Part shown: piece after piece, positions 1 through 7,950 of the stretch
Layout: every line of letters starts with the position of its first letter
How positions within the stretch are numbered: the first letter of the stretch is position 1
Origin: Bacteroidota bacterium
GTDB taxonomy: Bacteria > Bacteroidota > Ignavibacteria > Kapaibacteriales > UBA961
Direction: 5' to 3'
DNA: 38,281 nucleotides
NCBI GenBank assembly: GCA_018266765.1
Contig: JAFDZU010000060.1
Location: 1-38,281 of the forward strand
Notes under the pieces: generated by a model
What the model saw: only the letters and a program-made list of their open reading frames with translations
Told to the model about the DNA's origin: nothing
The model's database searches: none
Program-made: the position numbers and the translations under genes

Positions 1-72
1 TGAAATTCTGCGTAAGGTGAGTTAGTAAATTCTTCTAAAAGTAAAAAAACAGGAGACACCATTCAAATTCCA

Positions 73-116
73 GTCAGGGCGGTTGTTACAACTGCCCGTA
101 AACATTTGCCTATAAA
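73..116. repeat. Dispersed intergenic hairpin repeat, copy 1
   Basis: This stretch reads GTCA, then a 9-bp stem (GGGCGGTTG / CAACTGCCC, loop TTA, 77-97), then GTAAACATTTGCCTATAAA. A second copy lies at 27774-27818 with the same flanks and a stem that differs by a compensatory change (G-C to T-A) and a G-T to A-T change. Both copies lie downstream of minus-strand genes. The paired changes suggest that the structure matters, as in a 3' UTR RNA element or a REP-like palindrome. Its function is unknown. Confidence 0.6.
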
Positions 117-196
117 ACGATTTCCCGTCCAATCATACTAATACAACCGACCTACTTCATAACTTTATAGCCGGCAATTTGTTAGAAGTCGTTTAC

Positions 197-221
197 AACG
201 CTTGAACGGTCAGGAAGCGTT
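197..221 (-). terminator. Hairpin just downstream of the first T9SS gene
   Basis: A perfect 7-bp stem (AACGCTT 197-203, AAGCGTT 215-221) with an 11-base loop starts 11 bases past the stop codon of the minus-strand gene ending at 233. There is no clear T-tract on the minus strand, so a terminator role is inferred from position only. Confidence 0.4.
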
Positions 222-232
222 ACTGTTAACAC

Positions 233-3043
233 TTACTTGATTACCGTCATCATTTTGGTTGTTTCTTTTCCTTCGACAGCCAAATGATAGTAATATGAAC
301 CACTTGAGAGCTTTGAGCAGAATTCATCCGACAAAAAAACATGATGCAGTCCGGCATGAAGAGTTGCCTCTACTACTGTTGCTATTACTTTCCCTACAGC
401 ATCCATTAGAATTAACGTTGCAAGAGACTGTTTATCTAATGAAAAATAAATTGCCGTTGAGTTTTTGACAGGATTCGGGTAGTTTTGTTCAAGTGAAAAC
501 GGTAAGTCTTGATGTTGATTTTCCACTCCAACCGTAACCGTCGAGGCAAAAGCACCTCCACCATGTGTTCCTACGATAAGTTGCCCGTCAGATTCTCGAT
601 AATCCATTGTTTCTACAGTGAGATTGCCAATAGTGTTGATGGATTGCTGTGTCCATTCAGTTTTTGTTCCATCAAGAGTTAATGTAGTATAAAGTCCGGT
701 ACTTGTGCCTACTGCATATATTGTTGTTTGTCCGTTCCGAAGGATTTTCACACAACGGAACGAAGGCCCCCATCCACTACCATCAGCATTCATCTCTAAG
801 TTTCCGGCAACGGGAGTCCAAGATATCCCACCGTCAGTTGTGGCAAATAAACTTTGCACTGCGTAATTTGAGAAGGCGACCAAAATTATTTTGGGATCTT
901 TAGAATCAACGGCAATTGATGAAATAAAAGAATTTATCGGAAAACTTGGCGAAGAAATATCTTTAACAGCACTACCGGCACTGCCACCTAATGCCGCAAC
1001 ATATACATTGCCGAGATGTGTACCAAGAACGACCACATTTTCCGAAGCTGAACTTGCCGCAATTGCAGTAATAAATTGGTTCTGCGGAATTACAGCTCCT
1101 ACCGTCGGCAGATGTACCCATTCCATAGAATTAAAGTTTGCTGAGTCCGATAGACGGTCGAGATTCGGTACGGCAAAAAGGCGATTTTTTGCGGGAATAT
1201 AAAGAGTGTTTTCTTTCCAAGGGTCAAGAAACGGATTCGTTACAAAGAGCATTTGTGTTGCATTTGCTATGCTGTCGGGCGCAAGATATACTTGGTCATA
1301 CTTAGGAGAATCAAGTAACGTAGCAATAATGTATCCGCTTTGAGCAGTTGTAATTGCAATAGAATTTTTGTGTCGTAACGAAGGAACACATCCATCACCT
1401 CCCGTCAATTGTTTCCATGGTGTATTTGGTTGGTAATTCGTTGTGAGAAATGAACTGTTGTCCTGCAACCCACCGATTACTTTTTTGTCGTTTGGCGATT
1501 GGTGGTCGAGTGCAATTCCATAATATTGTGTGCAGGTATATCCATTATTCAAAGATTCCCAAGAATCGAGAGTAGCAGTAGAAATATCATTAAGCACGTT
1601 TATGCCGCCATCATTAGCAGAGTAGATTTTATTGGGATTAACTCCGTCAAACAGTACATTATGAATATCAGGGTGCATATATGTCGGTGGCTCAACAATA
1701 TAAGGATACCCTCCAAGATGTACTACTTTATTGGTATCGGCAAAGCCATTTGTGGAGTAATAGGCATTACTTCCGGCGATTATAACTGCATTCTCATCAT
1801 TAGGTTTCACGGCTAAAGCAAGGCAATATCCCGAAAGCGAGGAAAAGGATTTATCACCGGTATATTCATTTGCTAATCTCATCGAAAAAAAACCTGATCT
1901 ATTTTGCCACGTGCCACCCGAATTCGAACCGTCCCCCGTTCCATAAACGTATTTCCAAAATGTATGACGTTGGGAAAACAGATTCGTATAAACGCTTGAA
2001 TATGAACCGGGTTTTTCGGTCAGAACATACAAAGCATTCGGGTTAGACGGCGCATAAGCCAAACGAAAACGTCTCAAAGAATCAGGGAAATTTGCCGGTG
2101 TAATATTAGTCCACTTTGCTCCGTCGGTCGAGCGGAAAACACCATAACGACTTGGTCTTGCTCCAAATTCTCCTGCTGAAAGCGCAGAATACAAAACGCC
2201 GTTTGGTGTAATAACTATCGTAGAATTAAAACTTGGTTTCGTTGAATCTCCCAAAATATTTACCCAGTTTTCTCCACCATCCACAGAGCGCATAATACCG
2301 CCATAACATGCCGCATAGATTTCGTCATTCGTTGTATTTGCAGGATTAATTGCAATATCCCAAACTCCTTGAAATGATGCTGTGAGTGTGTTTGGCTTTA
2401 ATTCATCTACGTGAGTAGACGGCAAAACCGCCCATGTTACTCCACCATCAATAGATTTGTAAATACCTGTTCCGGTGAGAATTGTACGAAGGTTCGTACT
2501 TGTTCTGCGGTCGGTTGTCGAAAGAACTTCGCCTGTTCCCATGTACCAAATATTGGTTTTTCCGGCTCGTTTATCTTGGACAATACAACTAACATGTTGA
2601 AATTCATTTGCCGGAAGTGTTTTTGTCCATGTTTTGCCACCATTTACCGAACGCCATACACCACCGGTTACACCACCTGCAAGTAGTATATTTGGCTGAG
2701 AAATGTCTTGAGCCACTGCACGAGTTCGCCCGCCAACATTATACGGACCAATCGCCGCGAATTCCATCGAAACATCCGTTGAAGATAAGTCTGTTTTTTT
2801 AGAAAACATATTGCTGTGAGGCAAAGCAAAGGGCAGAGTCTTTGCAAATTCAATCTCATGAACGCGGATATTTGGTGGAATTGTTTGAGTTTCGGGATTG
2901 GCTGTACGCATCAATTCCCATTGGTATCGTTCAAACGGTGAATCAGACTCTTGACGATTCGGAAGCTGACCAAAAACTGAAGTAATCATAATTGGAATCA
3001 GCACGATGAATCCAACTCTGCGGAGAGAAACAGGAGTCTGCAT
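233..3043 (-). CDS. T9SS-sorted secreted protein with sortilin/BNR-type beta-propeller repeats
   Basis: This is a large extracellular protein of 936 residues. I place the start at the ATG at 3043 because it gives a normal signal peptide (MQTPVSLRRVGFIVLIPIMI..., ending SVFGQ). A frame-open ATG at 3121 only adds an unlikely extension. The body holds repeated glycosidase/sortilin-like blades of the type GGVTGGVWRSVNGGKTW, IYKSIDGGVTW, IMRSVDGGENW, FRSTDGAKW and LFATTDGGISW, which indicate propeller folds. The last ~80 residues are a type A T9SS sorting domain: FSLEQNYPNPVKNSTAIYF, a central GKVIATVVEATLHAG and a SGSYYYHLAVEG end. Such domains direct export through the outer membrane and often anchoring at the cell surface. 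The substrate is unknown; adhesion or polymer binding is possible. It is transcribed away from porX. Confidence 0.85.
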   Translation of the reverse strand: MQTPVSLRRVGFIVLIPIMITSVFGQLPNRQESDSPFERYQWELMRTANPETQTIPPNIRVHEIEFAKTLPFALPHSNMFSKKTDLSSTDVSMEFAAIGPYNVGGRTRAVAQDISQPNILLAGGVTGGVWRSVNGGKTWTKTLPANEFQHVSCIVQDKRAGKTNIWYMGTGEVLSTTDRRTSTNLRTILTGTGIYKSIDGGVTWAVLPSTHVDELKPNTLTASFQGVWDIAINPANTTNDEIYAACYGGIMRSVDGGENWVNILGDSTKPSFNSTIVITPNGVLYSALSAGEFGARPSRYGVFRSTDGAKWTNITPANFPDSLRRFRLAYAPSNPNALYVLTEKPGSYSSVYTNLFSQRHTFWKYVYGTGDGSNSGGTWQNRSGFFSMRLANEYTGDKSFSSLSGYCLALAVKPNDENAVIIAGSNAYYSTNGFADTNKVVHLGGYPYIVEPPTYMHPDIHNVLFDGVNPNKIYSANDGGINVLNDISTATLDSWESLNNGYTCTQYYGIALDHQSPNDKKVIGGLQDNSSFLTTNYQPNTPWKQLTGGDGCVPSLRHKNSIAITTAQSGYIIATLLDSPKYDQVYLAPDSIANATQMLFVTNPFLDPWKENTLYIPAKNRLFAVPNLDRLSDSANFNSMEWVHLPTVGAVIPQNQFITAIAASSASENVVVLGTHLGNVYVAALGGSAGSAVKDISSPSFPINSFISSIAVDSKDPKIILVAFSNYAVQSLFATTDGGISWTPVAGNLEMNADGSGWGPSFRCVKILRNGQTTIYAVGTSTGLYTTLTLDGTKTEWTQQSINTIGNLTVETMDYRESDGQLIVGTHGGGAFASTVTVGVENQHQDLPFSLEQNYPNPVKNSTAIYFSLDKQSLATLILMDAVGKVIATVVEATLHAGLHHVFLSDEFCSKLSSGSYYYHLAVEGKETTKMMTVIK

Positions 3044-3434
3044 AGATTTTGTAAAATAGTATAAAAATGAAATTATAGTACTTTGCAATTTACAAATTAA
3101 ACACCAATTATATTCTGTCATCCTGAATTTTGATTAAGATTTACATAACTGTTTTTGGGGAGTGCTTTGCTTCTGCTTGCCGAGATGCTGAAATGAATTC
3201 AGCACGATAAGATATTTAAATACGCTACTTCTTTTTGAAGTTTAATTATAAACACCTACATAAGTAAAACCAAGAGTGATTAACTCTTATGAAAAATACC
3301 TATTATTAACAGATATTTAACACGGTAAATGTCCGTATTTAGGAAATAGTTGCCACAGTAATGCAAGATTTTTAGAATAATTCGTCTTTGCTACCCACGC
3401 ATTTCTAATTAACCACAAAACACGAGATTGCTTA
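3044..3434. other. Intergenic region between the divergent T9SS gene and porX
   Basis: About 390 bp with no credible gene. It must hold the promoters of both divergent genes, but I could not place a convincing TTG-N20-TAnnTTTG match for either. The only clear structure is the hairpin at 3186-3204. Confidence 0.5.
3186..3204. repeat. Small palindromic hairpin in the divergent intergenic region
   Basis: A perfect 7-bp inverted repeat, TGCTGAA / TTCAGCA, separated by ATGAA. It lies between divergent genes, so it is not in a terminator position. It could be a regulatory dyad or a small dispersed palindrome. Confidence 0.4.
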
Positions 3435-5003
3435 ATGGAACATTCAAAAGGTAAAATTCTTTGGATTGACGACGAAATTGAACTTCTGAAACCACATATA
3501 ATTCTACTCACTCAACGCGGTTATACCGTTGAAACCGCTTCAAATGGCGATGATGCACTTGTATTAGCAACCGAAAAAAACTACGATTTATTCTTCCTTG
3601 ATGAATCAATGCTTGGTATGAGTGGCTTAGAAACGCTGTCTCGTTTGAAGGATATTGATTCGTCGAAACCCATTGTCATGGTTACTAAAAATGAAGCTGA
3701 AAGCGTGATGGAAGACGCAATCGGACGGAAAATTGACGATTATCTCACCAAACCTGTCAACCCTGCACAAATATTAGCCGCGTGTAAGAAATTTCTCGAA
3801 TCCAAGAAGATTGCCCAAGGAAAATTCACAAAAGATTACACCCAAGGTTTCAATGATATTACACGGAGGTTATATGGATATATGGATTGGAATGAATGGC
3901 TCGAAGTCTATCAAAAATTAGTGGGTTGGAGCATGGATTTAGACCTTCATCCCGAGCTTGGTTTTGGCGAAACACTCTCTACGCAATGGCGTGAATGCAA
4001 TGCCGCTTTCGGGCGATTTGTCGAGGATAATTACTTGGATTGGATAGACGGCGCGCCTGAAAATACACCGCTGCTGTCGCCACATATAGTAGATAAACAC
4101 GTACTTCCGAAATTATCGAACGGCAAACCCACATTTTTCTTTGTAATTGACTGTATGCGACTTGACCAATGGCTTGTGATGGAAGAACTTATCAAGCCGT
4201 ATTTTACTGTTCAGAAAGACTATTACACTTCTATTTTGCCGACGGCAACACCATATGCACGAAATTCTATTTTTGCAGGACTGTATCCTTCGGAAATTAA
4301 AAAGCATTATCCGCAATATGGCCCCAACGAAAGCGAAAACGAGCACAGCCAAAATGCACACGAAAAAGAATTACTTGCTTCGTTGCTCAAACGTCGGAGA
4401 ATTACACTTAAGAATGATTTATCGTATATTAAAATAATTGATACGGATTTTGGCAAGAAGATTGAGAATGATATTTTGCGATATTCAAAAAATCATCTGA
4501 CGGCAATTGTGGTTAATGCAGTTGATATGATTGCACACTCACGTTCTGATTATCCGATTTTGAAAGAAATTGCGCCGGATGAAAGTGCGTATCGAACCCT
4601 GACAAAAAGTTGGTTTCAGCATTCAAGTTTCTTCGGAATGCTAAAAACACTTTCGACTATTAAGGATATAAATATAGTAATTACGACCGATCACGGTTCT
4701 GTGCGTTGCTTGCATGCCGTTCGTGCTTTGGGCGATAGAGAAACATCATCATGCTTGCGATTTAAGCATGGTAAAAATGTCAAAACTGAAGCAAAGAATG
4801 CTATGTTTATTAAAAACCCCGAGGATTATAAATTGCCGTTGAATGGTGTTTCGACGAATTATATAATTGCTAAAGAAGATTTTTATTTTGTGTATCCGAC
4901 GGATTATCACCATTATGTTCAGCGTTACCGCGATAGTTTTCAGCATGGGGGAATCTCAATGGAAGAAATGATTTTGCCGATAATTACGCTTGAAACGAAG
5001 TAA
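3435..5003 (+). CDS. porX: PorX: response regulator with PglZ domain, T9SS regulator
   Basis: This 522-residue protein matches the PorX architecture and usual length. Residues 1-125 are a CheY-like receiver with the acidic pair D12/D13, phospho-acceptor D56 (FFLDESM), T84 and K106 (LTKPVNP). Residues ~130-220 are a helical linker. Residues ~230-522 are a PglZ domain of the alkaline-phosphatase superfamily, with candidate metal or active-site residues D239 (FFFVIDCMR), T270/T272 (ILPTATPYAR), N361/D364/H368, D419/H420 (TTDHGS) and H504 (FQHGG). In Porphyromonas and Flavobacterium, PorX works with the kinase PorY and the sigma factor SigP to control T9SS genes, and its PglZ domain is a zinc-dependent phosphodiesterase. 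Neither PorY nor SigP is in this window. The start is the only good ATG before the receiver; no strong Shine-Dalgarno is visible. Confidence 0.93.
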   Translation: MEHSKGKILWIDDEIELLKPHIILLTQRGYTVETASNGDDALVLATEKNYDLFFLDESMLGMSGLETLSRLKDIDSSKPIVMVTKNEAESVMEDAIGRKIDDYLTKPVNPAQILAACKKFLESKKIAQGKFTKDYTQGFNDITRRLYGYMDWNEWLEVYQKLVGWSMDLDLHPELGFGETLSTQWRECNAAFGRFVEDNYLDWIDGAPENTPLLSPHIVDKHVLPKLSNGKPTFFFVIDCMRLDQWLVMEELIKPYFTVQKDYYTSILPTATPYARNSIFAGLYPSEIKKHYPQYGPNESENEHSQNAHEKELLASLLKRRRITLKNDLSYIKIIDTDFGKKIENDILRYSKNHLTAIVVNAVDMIAHSRSDYPILKEIAPDESAYRTLTKSWFQHSSFFGMLKTLSTIKDINIVITTDHGSVRCLHAVRALGDRETSSCLRFKHGKNVKTEAKNAMFIKNPEDYKLPLNGVSTNYIIAKEDFYFVYPTDYHHYVQRYRDSFQHGGISMEEMILPIITLETK

Positions 5004-5006
5004 CGC

Positions 5007-5024
5007 AATGCTTTTAGAAGCATT
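5007..5024 (+). terminator. Hairpin after porX
   Basis: A perfect 7-bp stem AATGCTT / AAGCATT with loop TTAG begins 3 bases after the porX stop. No T-run follows, so it may attenuate transcription or protect the 3' end, and tsaE may still be partly co-transcribed. Confidence 0.4.
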
Positions 5025-5089
5025 AATGCCCATTAAATCGAAAATTCGGTGTAAATTTGCCGATAATGTTCCACTATTAGGAGTGCTGA

Positions 5090-5578
5090 ATGGAAACTGA
5101 TTGTTACCATTCTCACAGCGAAGACGAAACCCATAGCTTCGGCAGACAATTTGCCGAAACACTTGCCAAAGGCGATATTATAGCGTTGTATGGTGATTTA
5201 GGTGCGGGTAAAACTGAGTTTGTGAAAGGAATTTGCGACTATTTTCAAGTTGAAGATATTGTTTCAAGTCCAACGTTTACGATTATGAATCAATATTTCG
5301 GAACCGATAGCGATGACGAAGAAATTACTATTTATCATGTTGATTTATATAGGATTGATTCCGCCAAAGAATTGGAAGAGATTGGGTTTGACGATTGTAT
5401 GTTTTCGGAAAATGCTATTAAATTGGTCGAATGGTCGGAAAAAGCCGGTGAAATGCTCCCCAAAATACATTGGACAGTAGATATTGCATTCGCTTCCGAT
5501 AATGACAATGAGCGAATAATTACGATAAGCCATCCCGAAAAAATCGCAAACGGTACTATAGCTGAAAGCAGTAGCTAA
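5090..5578 (+). CDS. tsaE: TsaE: tRNA t6A biosynthesis ATPase
   Basis: TsaE is the small P-loop ATPase that works with TsaB and TsaD in the cytoplasm to put threonylcarbamoyl on A37 of ANN-decoding tRNAs. The 162-residue length is typical. The Walker A motif is GDLGAGKT at residues 35-42, followed by the family signatures VSSPTFTIMNQY, YHVDLYRI and VEWSEKAGEMLP. The ATG at 5090 is supported by a good Shine-Dalgarno, TAGGAG at 5078-5083, six bases upstream. It lies 86 bp after porX and 9 bp before tatD, so co-transcription with tatD is likely. Confidence 0.93.
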   Translation: METDCYHSHSEDETHSFGRQFAETLAKGDIIALYGDLGAGKTEFVKGICDYFQVEDIVSSPTFTIMNQYFGTDSDDEEITIYHVDLYRIDSAKELEEIGFDDCMFSENAIKLVEWSEKAGEMLPKIHWTVDIAFASDNDNERIITISHPEKIANGTIAESSS

Positions 5579-5587
5579 TTTTTTAAT

Positions 5588-7033
5588 ATGATTGATACTC
5601 ACGCACATATAGATTCGGAACAATTCGATGACGACCGCGCAGAAATGCTCGAACGTGCGTGGGCGGCGGGAGTCGAAGCAATCATCATTCCGGCAATTGC
5701 TCCTTCGGGATTTGAAAAATTGCAAGCAATCGTCGAATCGGACAAACGCATATTTCGTGGTGTAGGAATTCATCCGCATAATGCAACCGAAGCAACCGAC
5801 GAAATTCTTGAACAAATAGAACAAGATGCGACTTCTAAACGTGTAGTGGCCATCGGTGAAATCGGATTGGATTATTACTATGATTTTGCTCCGAAAAATC
5901 TCCAAAAAGAAATATTTCGCAAACAATTGCGTATAGCTAAACGGCACAAGCTTCCGGTGATTATTCATAATCGAGAATCAGACGACGATATTCTTTCTAT
6001 TCTTGATGATGAACAAGACGGCAGTTTAGAATTTGTACTTCATTGTTTTTCAAGCTCTTCCGAAGTTTTGGAACGTGCTTTAGAACTTGGAGCACATATT
6101 TCTTTCACAGGTAATATTACTTATAAAAAATCAACGCTTGCGGATGTACTATCTCGCACGCCAATCGAACGAATTATGATAGAAACTGATTCTCCGTATA
6201 TGACTCCTGTGCCGAACCGTGGCAAGCGAAATGAGCCGTCTTTTGTTGGCTTCGTAGCACAAAAAATAGCTGATATTCACACTCTTACTATCGAAAAGGT
6301 ACTTTCAATGACTTCTCAAACTGCACGAAATTTTTTCCGTTTGTCTCTTGGTATCACTTTTGCTTCAATTCTTACTGTTGCAATGTCAAGTGCCTCATTT
6401 GCACAAAGAGAACGAGATAACAGAGAAACAGATATAGAGGAAGAAGTAGAAGTTGTCAATCCATATTCGCGGACGTTCGGTCTTGGGGTAATGATGGGTA
6501 CGAATACAGTCGTAGAATCTATTGAATGTATAGCCGACGGAAAACGCCAAAGTCGAAGCTATGAAGGTATTCTTCTCTATGGATTGGCATTGGAATACTG
6601 CCTTACTGATCATGTTCAATTTGAAGGTTCGTATGTGTATTCCGTTAATAATAAAATAGTTGATGAAAAGACGTGGCCGACTCCCAATACTCATCAGTTT
6701 ATTACTCTCTCAGCACGTTTTGTGGCAAATCCTCGTAAGCCGATTTGTTTCTTTGCCGCCGTTGGAAGCTCTATAATATTAAATCGAATTTTTGATACAC
6801 ATACGACTCAGAATTCATTCAATTTCGGCTTAGGATTATATGGAAATATTAACACGAGTTTTGGTATTCTTGTTCCAACAGCAGAATTAAAATTTGATTT
6901 TCCTTTTTCGTCGAATCAATATCCCGACTTAAAATGTGGAACAAGTCTGGAGTACCCGAATGGACTGCCGGCTAACATTAGCAGGTTTTATTCTCTAGTC
7001 CGTTTTGGTGTTCAGTGGTATCCTAAATTTTGA
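5588..7033 (+). CDS. tatD: TatD-family metal-dependent DNase fused in frame to an outer-membrane beta-barrel domain
   Basis: Residues 1-252 form a complete TatD hydrolase (TIM barrel, normal length ~255) with metal ligands H5 and H7 (DTHAHID), E91 (GEIGLDYYYDF), H127 (IIHNRE), H152 (VLHCFSS) and D201 (ETDSPYM), ending in the usual TARNFFRL. The frame does not stop. It runs into a hydrophobic stretch ending SSASFA (residue 272) and then ~209 residues that look like a small outer-membrane barrel: alternating hydrophobic strands, many aromatics and a final FGVQWYPKF typical of barrel C-termini. M241 (6308) starts a near-perfect signal peptide whose n-region is the TatD C-terminal helix. The locus may therefore encode two proteins from one frame, a cytoplasmic TatD(-barrel) and a secreted barrel. 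A lost stop codon or an assembly error is the alternative. Confidence 0.85.
   Translation: MIDTHAHIDSEQFDDDRAEMLERAWAAGVEAIIIPAIAPSGFEKLQAIVESDKRIFRGVGIHPHNATEATDEILEQIEQDATSKRVVAIGEIGLDYYYDFAPKNLQKEIFRKQLRIAKRHKLPVIIHNRESDDDILSILDDEQDGSLEFVLHCFSSSSEVLERALELGAHISFTGNITYKKSTLADVLSRTPIERIMIETDSPYMTPVPNRGKRNEPSFVGFVAQKIADIHTLTIEKVLSMTSQTARNFFRLSLGITFASILTVAMSSASFAQRERDNRETDIEEEVEVVNPYSRTFGLGVMMGTNTVVESIECIADGKRQSRSYEGILLYGLALEYCLTDHVQFEGSYVYSVNNKIVDEKTWPTPNTHQFITLSARFVANPRKPICFFAAVGSSIILNRIFDTHTTQNSFNFGLGLYGNINTSFGILVPTAELKFDFPFSSNQYPDLKCGTSLEYPNGLPANISRFYSLVRFGVQWYPKF
6293..6310 (+). promoter_or_regulatory. Candidate internal ribosome binding site and ATG for the secreted barrel
   Basis: GAAAAGG at 6293-6299 lies eight bases before the in-frame ATG at 6308. 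Translation from here would give a 241-residue preprotein with signal peptide MTSQTARNFFRLSLG...SSASFA followed by the barrel domain. The purine-rich run also encodes IEKV of TatD, so it could be coincidental. Confidence 0.4.
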
Positions 7034-7064
7034 TGAATCAGTTTGTGCAGAATGGTTGTTTGAT

Positions 7065-7907
7065 ATGAATAATGCCCACGTTTATGATATTGCAGTGGCG
7101 TATCGTATTTATCCGGGAATATCCAAACAGCCCGTCATATTCGGAGATGACAAATGGAAGCTGTCAGAATTATGTTTACGCTCTTTTCGTGATTCTTTGG
7201 GGACACTTCGAGCAAAAATATTTGTGATTCTCGACAATTGCCCTTCTGAATATAAGGCATTGTTTACTAAATATTTTGCGGAAAAAGACATTGTATTTAT
7301 AGAACAAAACGGCATTGGCAATGCTCGTACGTTTGCTCTGCAAATCATGCTCTTATTAGAACAAAACGATAGTGAATACATCTATTTTGCCGAGGACGAC
7401 TATTTCTATTTGCCGAATCAATTTAGTGCCGCAATTGGCTTTATGAAAGAGTGTAAAACGGAATTTATAACGCTCTATGACCATCTTGATTCCTATACAT
7501 TAGATATTCATAATCATACTGAAAAAATAGCAGTTTCTCACGGTAAGCATTGGCGTACAACCGGCTCGACATGTCTCACATTTCTAACAACAAAGACGGC
7601 ACTTCGAGCAACAAAACGAGTGTTTGCAACGTATTCCAAGAAAAATTATGACGCAAGTATATGGTTTGCTCTTACAAAAAGAAATGTATTAAACCCACTA
7701 AAGATACTTGCTTCAATTAATTCTATGCAGATGGTTAAGCTTTATGGCAAAGCATGGCTTTTTTGTTCAACTACAATCCTTTTTGGTAAAAAAAGAACAC
7801 TTTGGAATCCTATTCCCGCAGGGTGTACTCATATAGAAAACGGTGGTCTTGCGCCGAATATTGATTGGCAAAGTGAATTTCAAAAATCTCAAGAAAATCT
7901 CAGTTAA
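7065..7907 (+). CDS. Glycosyltransferase-like protein (GT-A fold)
   Basis: I start this 280-residue protein at the ATG at 7065, after the stop of the tatD fusion at 7033. The frame is open from 7005, but that ATG would overlap the upstream gene. The N-terminal half resembles a GT-A nucleotide-sugar transferase: an early strand VYDIAVAYRIYPG, a segment KIFVILDNCPSEYKALF, NGIGNARTFALQIML, and the acidic metal-binding motif EDD at residues 110-112 in IYFAEDDYFYLP. A later HWRTTGSTCLTFL segment is the likely acceptor region. There is no signal peptide or membrane helix, so it probably acts in the cytoplasm on a surface glycan. The donor and acceptor cannot be told, and no other glycan genes are adjacent. 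Confidence 0.7.
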   Translation: MNNAHVYDIAVAYRIYPGISKQPVIFGDDKWKLSELCLRSFRDSLGTLRAKIFVILDNCPSEYKALFTKYFAEKDIVFIEQNGIGNARTFALQIMLLLEQNDSEYIYFAEDDYFYLPNQFSAAIGFMKECKTEFITLYDHLDSYTLDIHNHTEKIAVSHGKHWRTTGSTCLTFLTTKTALRATKRVFATYSKKNYDASIWFALTKRNVLNPLKILASINSMQMVKLYGKAWLFCSTTILFGKKRTLWNPIPAGCTHIENGGLAPNIDWQSEFQKSQENLS

Positions 7908-7950
7908 TAATTTCAAAAAATCATTTTTATTAAATCCATCACGTAAAGCT

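Noticed and set aside
5345-5968. 207-codon minus-strand frame across tsaE and tatD
   Set aside because: Antisense to two well-recognised genes, with no motifs and no ribosome binding site.
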